Assembly: GCA_029204225.1 (NCBI GenBank)
Contig: CM055097.1
Span: 124,001 to 188,000, forward strand
DNA length: 64,000 nt
Origin: Diphasiastrum complanatum
Taxonomy: Eukaryota; Streptophyta; Lycopodiopsida; Lycopodiales; Lycopodiaceae
Reading direction: 5' to 3'
Position 1 is the stretch's first letter; every line of letters starts with the position of its first letter. The translations under genes were made by a program, and so were the position numbers. Below are positions 44,514-54,612 of this stretch, one piece after another. The notes under the pieces are model-generated. The model was not told where the DNA came from and ran no database searches. It worked only from the letters and a program-made list of their open reading frames with translations.

Positions 44514-46554
44514 GATCCTTGTATAGCATTAAGATTGCATAGATTAGTAGTATTTCAAAGAGAACTCTGAATTCCTGATTTTCAGATTCATTCTTCTATA
44601 ATTGGTGATTTTCCATTACAGATTCGTCAATACTGTCAGACTAGATCCTGCTTCAAGTTTTTATCATTCAAGAGAAGAGGATTTGAACCTCTACAGGGTT
44701 AAGCCCTGCCTTCCAGGCCCTTGCTACCTATACACAAGGAAGTCAATCTGACCATTATAATGATTACAAGCTATAGCAGAAAGCATAAATTTTTTTTGAG
44801 AGACTATCAGCACCTGCAAGAAAATCAAATAAATTTGTGATTGCTACCCTATGAGCAGATCTACTATCTATTGCTGAACCTGCAGAGGAAGCATTCTCAA
44901 GGAAGGAAGTTTTCAAGAAAAGGATCAAAGAAATATCTAAGCATTCCAACTTCTAAGAAACTGTTGTTGGTGAGAGAAGTTGTTGCAGATCCGAAAATAG
45001 CAGAGAAGAGCCAGTATACCACCAGTTCAAAAGATCTGCAAGAATTCAACTAGTTAGAAGTTGCTGAGTCAGATCCAAAAGCAAAATAAAACTCCAACAG
45101 CAAAGTTCAACCACAATGGTGCACGAACTCTGTTAAAAGAAACTAATACTTGCACATTCAAGAACTTCAAACAATCATCGATAGGCTTCTGCTACTCACC
45201 AACCTGTGCAGCCAAGGATTGAAGATCCTCTAAAATGCGTCCTTGAATCACCATACATTCTTGGTGCAGGTTTTACGTGCCCCCGTGCTGTCAAGATCTC
45301 GTGCAAGGCAAGCATCAAGGACAACGTCAGAAACCTTAACTCCTACACATCGGGGATGTCACACAGAGCTGAGAAAAGAAAATGCTCAAGGAGCGTCATC
45401 TCCTGCAAATCCCGCCCTCACTATGCCAGATCCATTGTCGCAAACAGGGGGGTTGCACATCCTCAACGTCAGCCATTATTCACAGAATGTATACCAGCGA
45501 CTGAGTTCTCGTTTCTACCTGTGCTTGCTCCTTGATGTAGCAGCAACAGTAGCGATCTCCGTGATGCAGCAACAACAGTAGCGATCTCCGTGTGGCAGTA
45601 GCGGCAGCAACACCCTCCTGTGATTCTGTAGCATCTACGCCGAGATTATACTGTAACATGAGCAATGATCTGTAAAAATGCAACTTAAATGTGTTTCGAG
45701 TCTTTGTTTTTCTTTGAAAGAACCTAGGAGTGTGTTTATTTTTTTTTTTTGGTCTAAAATTGCAAAACAAAAATATTAGAAGTAATATTAGGCCTTTTAG
45801 TTACATTTTATTCAAGTTTTCTTTCACATCTTAAGCCTTGGAAGTTGTTTTTCATATAAAAAAAAACTATATAAGAGCTAGACACACATTCAAAGGACTT
45901 CAAGAATACATGTTGGTTGTATGGCAACATACCATATATTCTTATGGCATTGGGATTAATAAGAACATTGATTGTTCTAATGTTTTGGGCAAAGGACAAA
46001 GCAACAACATTGGATGCTGAGCCACAAAGAAACGCAATTGGCATTGGATAAATCAAACTTAAGGCAATGGTGTTGGTGAAGAGGTCATCCAAACATTTCT
46101 ACAAAAAATGATGCGCATCATCAACTTCTTCATCAAGCACTCATCAAGGTTGTCTACATCGACAAATCTACTCCAATTTTGGTCCAAAAGCATTTACATT
46201 GCCATATTGGATTTGTTTTGTACTTCATTTTTTAGGGCAAAAATGCTTTAAGCAGGGGTAGTGTCATGTGCTAGGCTTAGCACATTAGCTAATGATACTT
46301 TTGATTGTAAGCTTGAGGGCTTTGAAGGGGATTAATAAATCATTTGTACCCCTCTAGACCCCTCCAAGCTAATAATTAGGCCATTAGGAGATAACAGTGG
46401 TAGGTGGGAGATAACAGTGGTAGGTGAACTTTTAGAGACAGTTAACTTATTGTTTCTATGAATACTGGAATTATCGATCGTAACTTTTAAGGAACGACCT
46501 GAACAAAGGACTTAATCATATTCCTTTACGTCAATTAATATCAATGAGATCGCT
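44514..46554. other. No gene recognised; one possible LTR start
   Basis: A tRNA-like 3' half on the minus strand near 44670-44730 has a perfect T-arm (AGAGG TTCAAAT CCTCT). A 28-base phrase with AGCGATCTCCGTG is duplicated at 45540-45600. Near 46262, AAGCAGGGGTAG followed by TGTCATGTGCTAGGC could be a polypurine tract and LTR start. GGAGATAACAGTGGTAGGT occurs twice in tandem at about 46390. No confident coding content. Confidence 0.35.
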
Positions 46555-47430
46555 TTGGAACTTTACCATGGATGGTTTAAATTGGCCACTTTCTTACCCA
46601 GTTATCAAAATGTGGATCATGATATTATTGTGGAACATGCTCTAATTTGCAAGCTTACTGTGACAAACTTTTTAAAGAAGACTAGATGGCTGCATGGTAA
46701 AAACTTTGCAAAGAAGGATTTAAAGAATGTTATTGATGAATGTGACTGGATTACTACCATTTTGTATGTGAATGGAATAGATAAAGCCCAGCATAATCCT
46801 TGTTTCATGTGCATAAACTTTGTTAGAAACTTGGCATTGCAAAGATTATCTGGTCCAGATTTTGCCCCTTTTTCAGACATTGATAACAATAACATTGATA
46901 ATGCCTTGATTGTTACTAAGCATACTTTTTCTAATATACTGCCAGATGACCTTCTAGGGAAAGAAGAATTACCATTTCTTCTCTGCACTTTTAAACCACA
47001 TAAAAATACCTTCAGATGGATTACAAACGCACATGACTGCTACTTTTTCATAGGTGGCCACATTTCTTTCTGGAGCTCTTGGTATTCTGTCTCCACTCCT
47101 CATGGAGGGGGCAGGCCTTAAAGGCACATTCATACCGAAGTTACCTAAATATGGATACCAATCTTTTGGTAATGCGACTCATCCATTGATTTCTATCTTA
47201 ATGTGCCGAATAAGATCACTTCTATGTGATCCACTGACATCTCTAAGTGTTATGAAAACATCGCTCTTGATGGCTCGGATGGACTTAAGACTATTATACA
47301 AAAAATGACCTTGTATGCATTCAAATTCAGCAAAAACGAAAATCTTGCCTATAAGTGGAAATCTAATTTTGAGGATTATAAATGGAAATGGATTAGCAAA
47401 CCAGTAGAGGGCAGGTCATCAGATGGATGC
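46555..47430 (+). pseudogene. Probable Penelope-like reverse transcriptase relic
   Basis: An open frame of 188 codons (46555-47121) reads NPCFMCINFVRNLALQRLSG and, near its end, LPFLLCTFKPHKNTFRWITN. This matches the pattern of Penelope-like RTs: a CKk-Y--L segment, then LP--Y---K-HK-P---R-I. After two frame shifts, 47230-47340 reads STDISKCYENIALDGSDGLK, resembling RT motif A (S-DIS-CYE-I), followed by TIIQKMTLYAFKFSKN. No LTR, gag or chromodomain is associated, so an LTR element is unlikely. The GIY-YIG endonuclease and motif C are not seen. The call rests on motif pattern alone; a DIRS or unusual LINE RT is the main alternative. Confidence 0.5.
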
Positions 47431-47605
47431 TGCTCTTACAAAAATCACCTGATGGAAGTGCAATTGGTGATGGGCCACCCTGCTGACGCCTTCAGATCCC
47501 AGACAAGTCGAGTAGTTGCTCACGTTCAGACCTCTGAGCAAAGGATTCATCCATAAAGCGCTGATGGGCTTTGATCTGCCGTTTCACTGGGACATGCGAA
47601 GGTAG

Positions 47606-47811
47606 AAAACGGGCAAAACGAGCTGATGAACGAGATGAAAACGTGATAGTTCAAGATCTTAGAGCGCCCCCTGCTGAAAACGTGCTGAAAACGTGATAGG
47701 GCGGGCTGAAAACAGGCAAAATGAGCTGATGAACGAGATGAAAACGTGATAGTTCAAGATCTAAGAGCGCCCCCTGCTGAAAACATGCTGAAAACGTGCT
47801 AGGGCTTTGCA
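47606..47811. repeat. 103-bp tandem duplication
   Basis: GGGCAAAACGAGCTGATGAA at 47611 and AGGCAAAATGAGCTGATGAA at 47714 mark two units with few differences. Each contains AGCGCCCCCTGCTGAAAAC and repeated CTGAAAACGTG words. Confidence 0.92.
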
Positions 47812-48084
47812 TAAGCCCTCGAGTGTGGCCTTGAGGATGGGTGCTAAATTTACTCCATAAACCCCCTTTGTTTAAAAAAAACAGGCTTTTAGATTCTTGA
47901 AGGAAAGCAAGCAAGGAAGGATGCTAGAAAAAAAACAAAAAGCAAAAAGCAAAAAGCAAAAAGGAGTAAGCATCAAAAAGACAACAACAAGCAAAAAGCA
48001 CCAAGCAAGAAATAGCCTATTTCACCAAGCAAGAAATAGCTTGAAAACAGGAAGAGTAGCGAGAAAGTAGAGAAAGCGAAAATA
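47812..48084 (-). other. Leader-like A-rich region
   Basis: Contains a run of AAAAAGC units (about 47935-47962) and a doubled CACCAAGCAAGAAATAGC. On the minus strand it is pyrimidine-rich and follows a primer site, as in the corresponding region at 57900-58160. Confidence 0.5.
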
Positions 48085-48101
48085 GAGCGGCAACGACGCC
48101 A
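48085..48101 (-). promoter_or_regulatory. Primer binding site, tRNA-Asp type
   Basis: Minus strand TGGCGTCGTTGCCGCTC. Plant gypsy elements primed by tRNA-Asp have TGGCGCCGTTGCCGG; 14 of the first 15 bases fit. Confidence 0.72.
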
Positions 48102-48102
48102 A

Positions 48103-48864
48103 TGTTGGCTCTTTAGCATTCACACCGGCTATGGCTCTGACTAGATCGAGTTATGGCTTCTCCCAACAAACCCTCACTAAGGCTTTCCCAGCTAGCTAGA
48201 TATGGATACTAAGAGGACAGTACAAGCATAGGATGAGTATTCTGAGGGTAAGATCCGCTCTCTCTCGTTTCTCTACTTAGGAACTGATTCAAATGACGGC
48301 TTAACTTAAAATCAATGACGGCTTAACCTAAAATCTCCTCCTCTAAGGCTTACCCTACTAGAAAATGGAGGGCCTAGATTAACTTAACATGTTGCCAGAT
48401 GAATAATATACAATACAATGTGAAGTAACACAGTACATGAAACCACACAAGGGAGAACACTCAGAGAGAAAGATAGGCATGTATTGGTTCTTTTTCAAAA
48501 TGGACTCTTCCACTCCTATATATACTTGGAGTGGTGGTCACTTACAAAAAGGCACTATGGGAAAAATAGACCACATAGGCTTAACTTGGTACCATGGGAC
48601 AAACCCCCAATGGACCATAAACAAGTGAACTAACTTAAGTTGAACTTATTCAGAGTTCCAATCTTCTAGATTTAGGCTTAGAACTAAACAACTTTAAGCC
48701 GTTACAAAATGGCACAAAGGCCTAAACTTGACTGATCCAATTCTAGGCTTAAGTCTGTATCTTTTTCAAGATGGCTCAAATATTCATAGAATATCAGCCT
48801 ACATTCTTGAGCTTTGTCCAGTTGTCTAACTCCTGGCTCCATTTTCTAGAGTATTTCCACAACA
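48103..48864 (-). repeat. LTR-C, gypsy-type LTR
   Basis: On the minus strand from TGTTGTGG (48864) to AGCCAACA (48103), one base from the primer site. It shares phrases with LTR-D, for example CACTCCTATATAT, GAGTGGTGG and GGGACTAACTTAAG-like words. The outer end is chosen only from the TGTTG motif. Confidence 0.55.
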
Positions 48865-49012
48865 CACGAAAAGGCAGAGTGACGTTGGCCTGAAGTAGGT
48901 CTCCCCATACTTCACTCCATACTTCAGCACCTTCTATCACTGGGTCTTCCTGAGTGGGTTGTTTGGGTGTTGGAGTTATGCGTGTCTCCTTATCAACTTC
49001 TTGCAGTTGTTT

Positions 49013-50476
49013 TTAAAACTCATCTCGAAGTTTAATTTGCTCAGTAGGATTAAGATAGACTAAGGGAGTGGAGTTCTCACTTGATATGGCTGGTGGTTCA
49101 TCAGGTCGTCTATCCATTTTTTGGCTGGCTACTCTATGTTGAGCTCTAGTCATGACCATAGCTGGTAAGGTCTCAACATGAACTAAACAAACTAGGACAG
49201 AAGGTTTAGGCCGTTTTGGGCAGTCCTTCGTATGGTGCTCTATACTGCAGTTATCACAAAGAGGTGGGTATTTGAGCTTATCGGGACATCGGATGCTAGG
49301 ATGTCTTCCAGTACAAACAAAACAACCCCTCAAGGTGGGCATGGATTGCGCCGCATAGCTTCCTTGTGGAGTTGTATAACATGGCTGGTTTGGATCATAA
49401 GTGATAGTCATGGCTTCATATTGGTTTCTCGGGTCCACTTGATAACTAGCATGGGGCGTTTTCTCATATAATATGTAGCAGGATCAATCATCTGGATAGG
49501 TACTTGCGGCAGAGGTGGATTTACTGCATAAGGCTATCTAGGCCAGAACTGATGTGGGCCTGGAGGCCTTGGCTGAAAATGTCCTGGTCGCTGAAAAGTC
49601 TGTTGGGAATTGAAGTTTGGTGGACCAGGGGGTCAATATGGCCTATACATTGGTCTTGCAACTTGCGAAAAATATGTCTTCAAATGTGGGCACTCATTGG
49701 CAGTATGGTTTTGATAACAAATAGGGCACCACACATATTCTCGAGAATGATAGGTCTTTTGCACCATATCTTTAAGCACCTTTTTAGAAGTCAGCTGTAA
49801 GCTTATCTATTTGGGCTTGCTGAGTTTTTGCCAATCCATATGGTGTAGCAACTCAGTGGAATTAGAACTAGAGGTGTGTTTTGTGTGTGGTGGATCATGT
49901 TTATAGCAGGAGCCTTCCCCTTGTGATCACGATGATCATACTCATCATCGGATCCTTTGTCTCCCTCTCTGATGGCATTATCCATTACTTCGTTCAGTTG
50001 GTCATATGAGTCAACTGATTTAAGTTCTTTTCTGATAGATTTAGGTAATTCAACCAAAAAAAAGTCTGATAGCCATTTTTTCAGTGATCTCATTATCAAC
50101 GCATTCAACCTTGAGACGCTTAAAGTGCTCAATGTAGGTGCGTACAGATTCATCTCGTCTCATCTTTATATGAGAGAGTTGAATGAAAGGGTTTAAATCA
50201 ATTTAGAAGGTTTGAAGCGTTTGGTGAGGGATGTTGTAAGGGTTTTCCAGATAACTATATCGGATTCTTCAAGATTAAGGTACCATTCCTTAGCATCCCC
50301 ATAGAAAATAGGCATAGTTTTTTGTTCTTAGAGATATCACCATAAAATTTGCAGGCATTCTCAAAATCCTAGAGGAATCTGATAGGGTCGAATCCTCCAT
50401 TGCATTTTGGTGCATCAATCCTAGAAATTCGCCATTCAATTCGTGGAGCAGGTGCATCTTCATGTTCCTTGCTCAT
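49013..50476 (-). pseudogene. gag: Gypsy E Gag with several zinc knuckles
   Basis: Starts MSKEHEDAPAPRIEWRISRI at 50476, then PKCNGGFDPIRFLEDFENAC (gag core opening), FFVELPKSIRKELKSVDSYD, a Glu/Asp/Lys-rich hinge, and three Cys/His units: CPICYQNHTANEC (about 49730), CFVCTGRHPSIRC and CDNCSIEHHTKDC (about 49250-49330). A Pro/Gln/Arg-rich linker separates the first from the others. At least three frame breaks. After the last knuckle it ends at 49013 with no protease or RT. Multiple knuckles and the tRNA-Asp-type primer site nearby fit a non-chromovirus gypsy, but the link to LTR-C is not proved. Confidence 0.65.
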
Positions 50477-50965
50477 GTTGCCAATGATCAATCGTCTCGC
50501 TAGGGTGATATCACTGTAAAAATTACAATAATATGGCAGGAAATCGAGAGGAAGAGAGTGATATTGCAACAGACACACACGTGAGGTGGTCAACAAACTA
50601 GATAGACTAAAACTTGCAACATCCCTTAGCTCACACAACACAACCAAAATTAGCACAAACTTCTGCAGGCTCAGACAATTATTGACTTGGTCAAAGACAT
50701 AGTGTGCGAGTTCTGAACTTCAATATTTTAGTGAAAAATAAAAGTCCTTGTGATTCACACATAAATGGTTCTCAAATTGTTGTGGTCTCAGCCGATAGAC
50801 AGACTTGTTTCACTATGTGCGAGTTCTTAATGTTGTGTGCGAGTTCTGATATACAATCCAAATAGGTGTGCTAGTTTTATTTATGGAAAAAAGCTCTTAA
50901 AGGCACATAGAATCAATTGACAGTTCAAAATTCATACTTTTCACTATGGAAGAAACTTGCACAAG
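50477..50965. other. Presumed 5' flank or leader of gypsy E
   Basis: No ORF. TGTGCGAGTTCT occurs three times (50704, 50818, 50839), and a similar word at 57650. Confidence 0.35.
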
Positions 50966-51442
50966 TGTTACGGCCATATTCAGCAAAGGACATGGAATAG
51001 TCCTAATATGGTAGACCAGCCCTCCAGTGTTCGAGATTATTAGTCACGCCTAGATTTTATTACACGTCGAGACCTATGGTGACTAATGACCTTGAGAGGA
51101 CCCAGACACTCTAATTGAGACATGTGGAGTAGTGCATGTACGTGTGACAGATATAGGCAGGACAAACGCATGAAGAGCTGTGACCTATTTATAGTTGACC
51201 TGCATGGGAATTGCATGGGTTCATGCACATGATCCTACTCTCTATATATTGAGGTAGAGATTACTTCGTTGACGACTTTGGTCTAGGTTACCAGTTGAGC
51301 TCTTCTCCTCTTGCTATCACATGGCATGGCTTGGGGGCTAGATCCAGGAGGATCTAGGTTTGGTTGAGTGGTTTTGCTCCATAGTCTCTCTTGTTGTGTT
51401 TTCCTATCCTCGTCTTAGGGGTTTTTCCTAGTGGTCTTTACA
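50966..51442 (+). repeat. LTR2, 5' LTR of an element running right (477 bp)
   Basis: TGTTACGGCCATATTC ... GTGGTCTTTACA, with the iMet primer site TGGTATCAGAGC at 51444-51455 directly after. Homologous to LTR1 (40462-40923) in inverted orientation; the first 150 bases of leader are shared too. No gag follows; a LINE relic starts at about 51670. Confidence 0.87.
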
Positions 51443-51443
51443 T

Positions 51444-51455
51444 TGGTATCAGAGC
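51444..51455 (+). promoter_or_regulatory. Primer binding site after LTR2
   Basis: TGGTATCAGAGC, exact iMet type. Confidence 0.9.
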
Positions 51456-51669
51456 CCGACTAAGATGCAGTCTTGGATGGGATGGAGACAAGTTCTACAT
51501 CAAATCAGAATTGGAACGCACTTGGATTCACATCCCAGATGGAGTGTTGTTTTTTCAAGGGAAATTGGGTATGGATTGGAAAAGTGTTTTCAAAAAATCC
51601 TCCTACCAAATAACAAGAGGAGGCCAAGGAGAACAAACTGTTGAGTTTGGTTTTTTGGAAATGTAATGG

Positions 51670-51960
51670 GTTTATATGAGATAAAGGAGTTAGCCAAAAA
51701 AGGACCTCATTAGGCTTGGGTAAAACTTGGGAACATGAATGTTGTAAAATACTATATTTTGATGGCTTCCACTCAGAATCTTATGGAATGAAAGAGGAGA
51801 TAGGAAAAGAGGATTCGATGGAGTGGCTTGTTATATCAAAGATTCTTTGGAGTACCTATAAAAGATATAAAAAAAGATGTAAGACACTACATATGGCTGA
51901 AAATTGTAGATGCTAAAAAGGAATATCTTGTTGGTCTTTGTTATTTTGCACCTCAAAAAT
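51670..51960 (+). pseudogene. LINE endonuclease relic
   Basis: Across frame shifts the plus strand reads GKTWEHECCKILYFDGFHSE, then RGFDGVACYIKDSLE and IWLKIVDAKKEYLVGLCYFA. The GVACY and CYFAPQ blocks are typical of the middle of the APE endonuclease of plant LINEs. The catalytic N-terminus and RT are absent. It is a different copy from the one at 1-308. Confidence 0.62.
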
Positions 51961-53008
51961 CTGTTTTTTAACGAAAACATGCAATTGGACAATGAAGATC
52001 CTTCTGGAGAAATCAGCCTAGTATCTCCAAATTATTTTTGCATTTTTGTAACAATATTTTAGCTGGAGTTTCTCTTCTCCTCTTAATATGTACTGTTATT
52101 TTACTTCAGTGAGCTAGTTCTTTGATTTATAGTAGCTTTTAGGCTTGTCTTTTTTGAGGTATTTTCCTTGCTCTGAGTAGGAGTATACTCTAGAAATTTT
52201 TAATAGAAATCCGCTAGTAGTGGATCCTCAAGTTTCTAAGTGGCCTCCGCGGGTTCGTCATTTATGAATGTTTTTCCTCCAATTGGACCTCTGTAGATTC
52301 TTGCCTTGTTGCTGTTCATCTGTGTGGCATCTTAATACATTAATCTTAATACTTTGATATCCATTTCAATGCCATTCTGTCTGCTTCCGAATTGTCTCAG
52401 ACAAGCCATTTGACACGGAAGACCCATTAAGATCCATAGATTCAATGCTCCCATTTAGACAAAAATAGCCTTGTGTTCACACAATTTTCCCGTGTAAGAG
52501 ACCTAGAGCAAGTGCAACCATCCACCCTGAACTACAGAGTACAATAGTATTTCCTATCTGTAGTTGCTTTTTAACGTCTGATCCTCGACAACATCCATGA
52601 CATGATTGGTGACCACAACTACAAGATGAAACTTTTGAAGAAGATGAGCTTCTCTAATTGTTATTGGGACAACGTATTGACAAGCATAGATGTTTGAGGC
52701 TGGCATTGTCAAGTGTTTCCATGAGTGTGGCTTATTTGTAGCGATCTAATGTAGACTGATTCGCTGACTTATTTATTTAATTTTTGACCAAAAAAAAATG
52801 ACTTTAGGCATCTATGCCAATGACATTTGAAAGAAACAATCGAAAACCACTAGCAATTTTTGAAGAACATCCCTTTCAAATCCACCCTTTACAACATGGT
52901 AGACAGACAACATGGTATCTGATTCCTAGTGTAAGCCTTTGCAAAATAAAATAAAAAATATGTACGTTCCACCCTCCGTTTTAAAACGTGTTCAGAATGC
53001 TTGAGTTG

Positions 53009-53150
53009 CTATCATTCTTGTTGAATTTCGTGTGGAATATGAGAATAGTTAATTCAGAAAGAGGTGACTGTATATATTTTATCCTGGAGTTGACTGCTGA
53101 ATTGATCACCTATCAAGCTATTCATGCATATGTAAACTAAATTAGTAAGT
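53009..53150 (+). repeat. Direct repeat, copy 1
   Basis: Shares CTATCATTCTTGTTGAATTT, GAGTTGACTGCTGAA, TGATCACCTATCA and TGCATATGTA with 53641-53779; spacing about 630 bases. Confidence 0.82.
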
Positions 53151-53640
53151 GATACAGTTTGAATGTTAGCATACAATTGCTATTTGCCATATATTTTTAA
53201 GTGAAGCTTGAGCATTTTGAGGGCATTTGGAAAGATGCACTGCTGTTTAGAAATCATTACTTCACTTCATACTTTGTGGATTTGATTGCAATTAATAGTA
53301 GAATTGCAAGAGATCCAAGTGAGCTAAATTGGGGAGAGCTCATAAATTGTAAGAAATAGCCTTTATTGTAGTAAGCTATCGTTGCCACAAATTGATGAAA
53401 TAGAAATCAATGATTTAACCAACTTCCCGGTTCATGAAAGGTGAATCACATTTGCCTTTGGCCATGTCTACTTTTTTTTTGAATGAAAAAAAGCTACAAC
53501 TTTAAGCTTCTCATCTCACCTGTAAAGAGGACTACAATGGGGTTTACTTCATGTTTTGATAAGTTTATGACTTTTCAATGGTCAAAAACTAGTCATTATG
53601 TACAACATGACTGAATAAACATTTCTCAAATATCTAGTTC

Positions 53641-53779
53641 CTATCATTCTTGTTGAATTTCATGTGGAATGTGTGAACAATCAATTTAGAAAGGCATGTG
53701 TAGGTAACTATATGTCTTATCTAAGAGTTGACTGCTGAAGTGATCACCTATCATGCATATGTATACTAAATTAGTGAGC
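53641..53779 (+). repeat. Direct repeat, copy 2
   Basis: Partner of 53009-53150; mostly point differences, with an insertion in copy 1 after CACCTATCA. Confidence 0.82.
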
Positions 53780-54612
53780 TTCTTAATTTATTGGAAAAAG
53801 TGCTATGAAATGAATCTTTCAAAGATGAATTAGTAAAGATTTGAATGTGGATTAGGTTGATGAGCAATTAAGAAGAGGCGATAACACAAAGGTCCGGGCC
53901 TATTATGAAATTACATCTAAAAATAAATAGACCAATTTTCTCTTTGATTAAAAAAAAATAGCTATGCTTAAAGCCCATATCTCTAGGGATTTGATGAATT
54001 GTAACTAATTGGTAAAATTGTTTTCCAAGTTCAAATCTATCAAGGAACTCCAAGTGCAAGAAAAATGTGGCGACATAACCAAGCACAAATCTAAAACATT
54101 AAATCACCAAAGTTCTACACACAAGTAGAGTGTGCAATACATACGATAGTAGGGACCACATGACTTGCGATGCTGAATCCCTTGGAAATAAGTCCTACTC
54201 ATCTTAGCTTTAAACAATTTCCTTAGAAACATGTGTTTCAACTAGAAACTATGGTGGTTTCAAAATTTGGATCTTTTGAAAATTTTGGTAAGTCACGTCT
54301 TACTTGTCATTTCAGGCATATAAGTCTTTATCCTCTTTCCTTTTCTCAAAAATTCATTGTCGAGAAGAAAAAGCATTTAGTCTAAAATCACCTAGATCTC
54401 ATAACTAGAATTAGCATTCAATATATTGGCCATAAAGGGCACATAGTTCAATGTTGAGCAACTAGTCAGCATCTTATGATTGGAAAATTCACAGCATGTA
54501 TTTATTGCATGTTCTAAAGTTGGAAAACACTCATATACTTTCAAGTGATATGTCCTATATATTATGTATGTGTTTTACACATAGGTTTTAAAAATCTAAA
54601 ACCTCACCCACT

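Larger units (their letters stand above)
51961..54612. other. No gene; AT-rich spacer with a direct repeat
   Basis: Only chance ORFs. Contains the two copies of a ~140-bp direct repeat described separately. Confidence 0.5.

Noticed and set aside
46617-46988. Minus-strand ORF of 123 codons
   Set aside because: Antisense of the frame that carries the RT motifs.
47651-47914. Minus-strand ORF of 87 codons across the 103-bp repeat
   Set aside because: It exists only because the repeat unit lacks stops in this frame; no motif.
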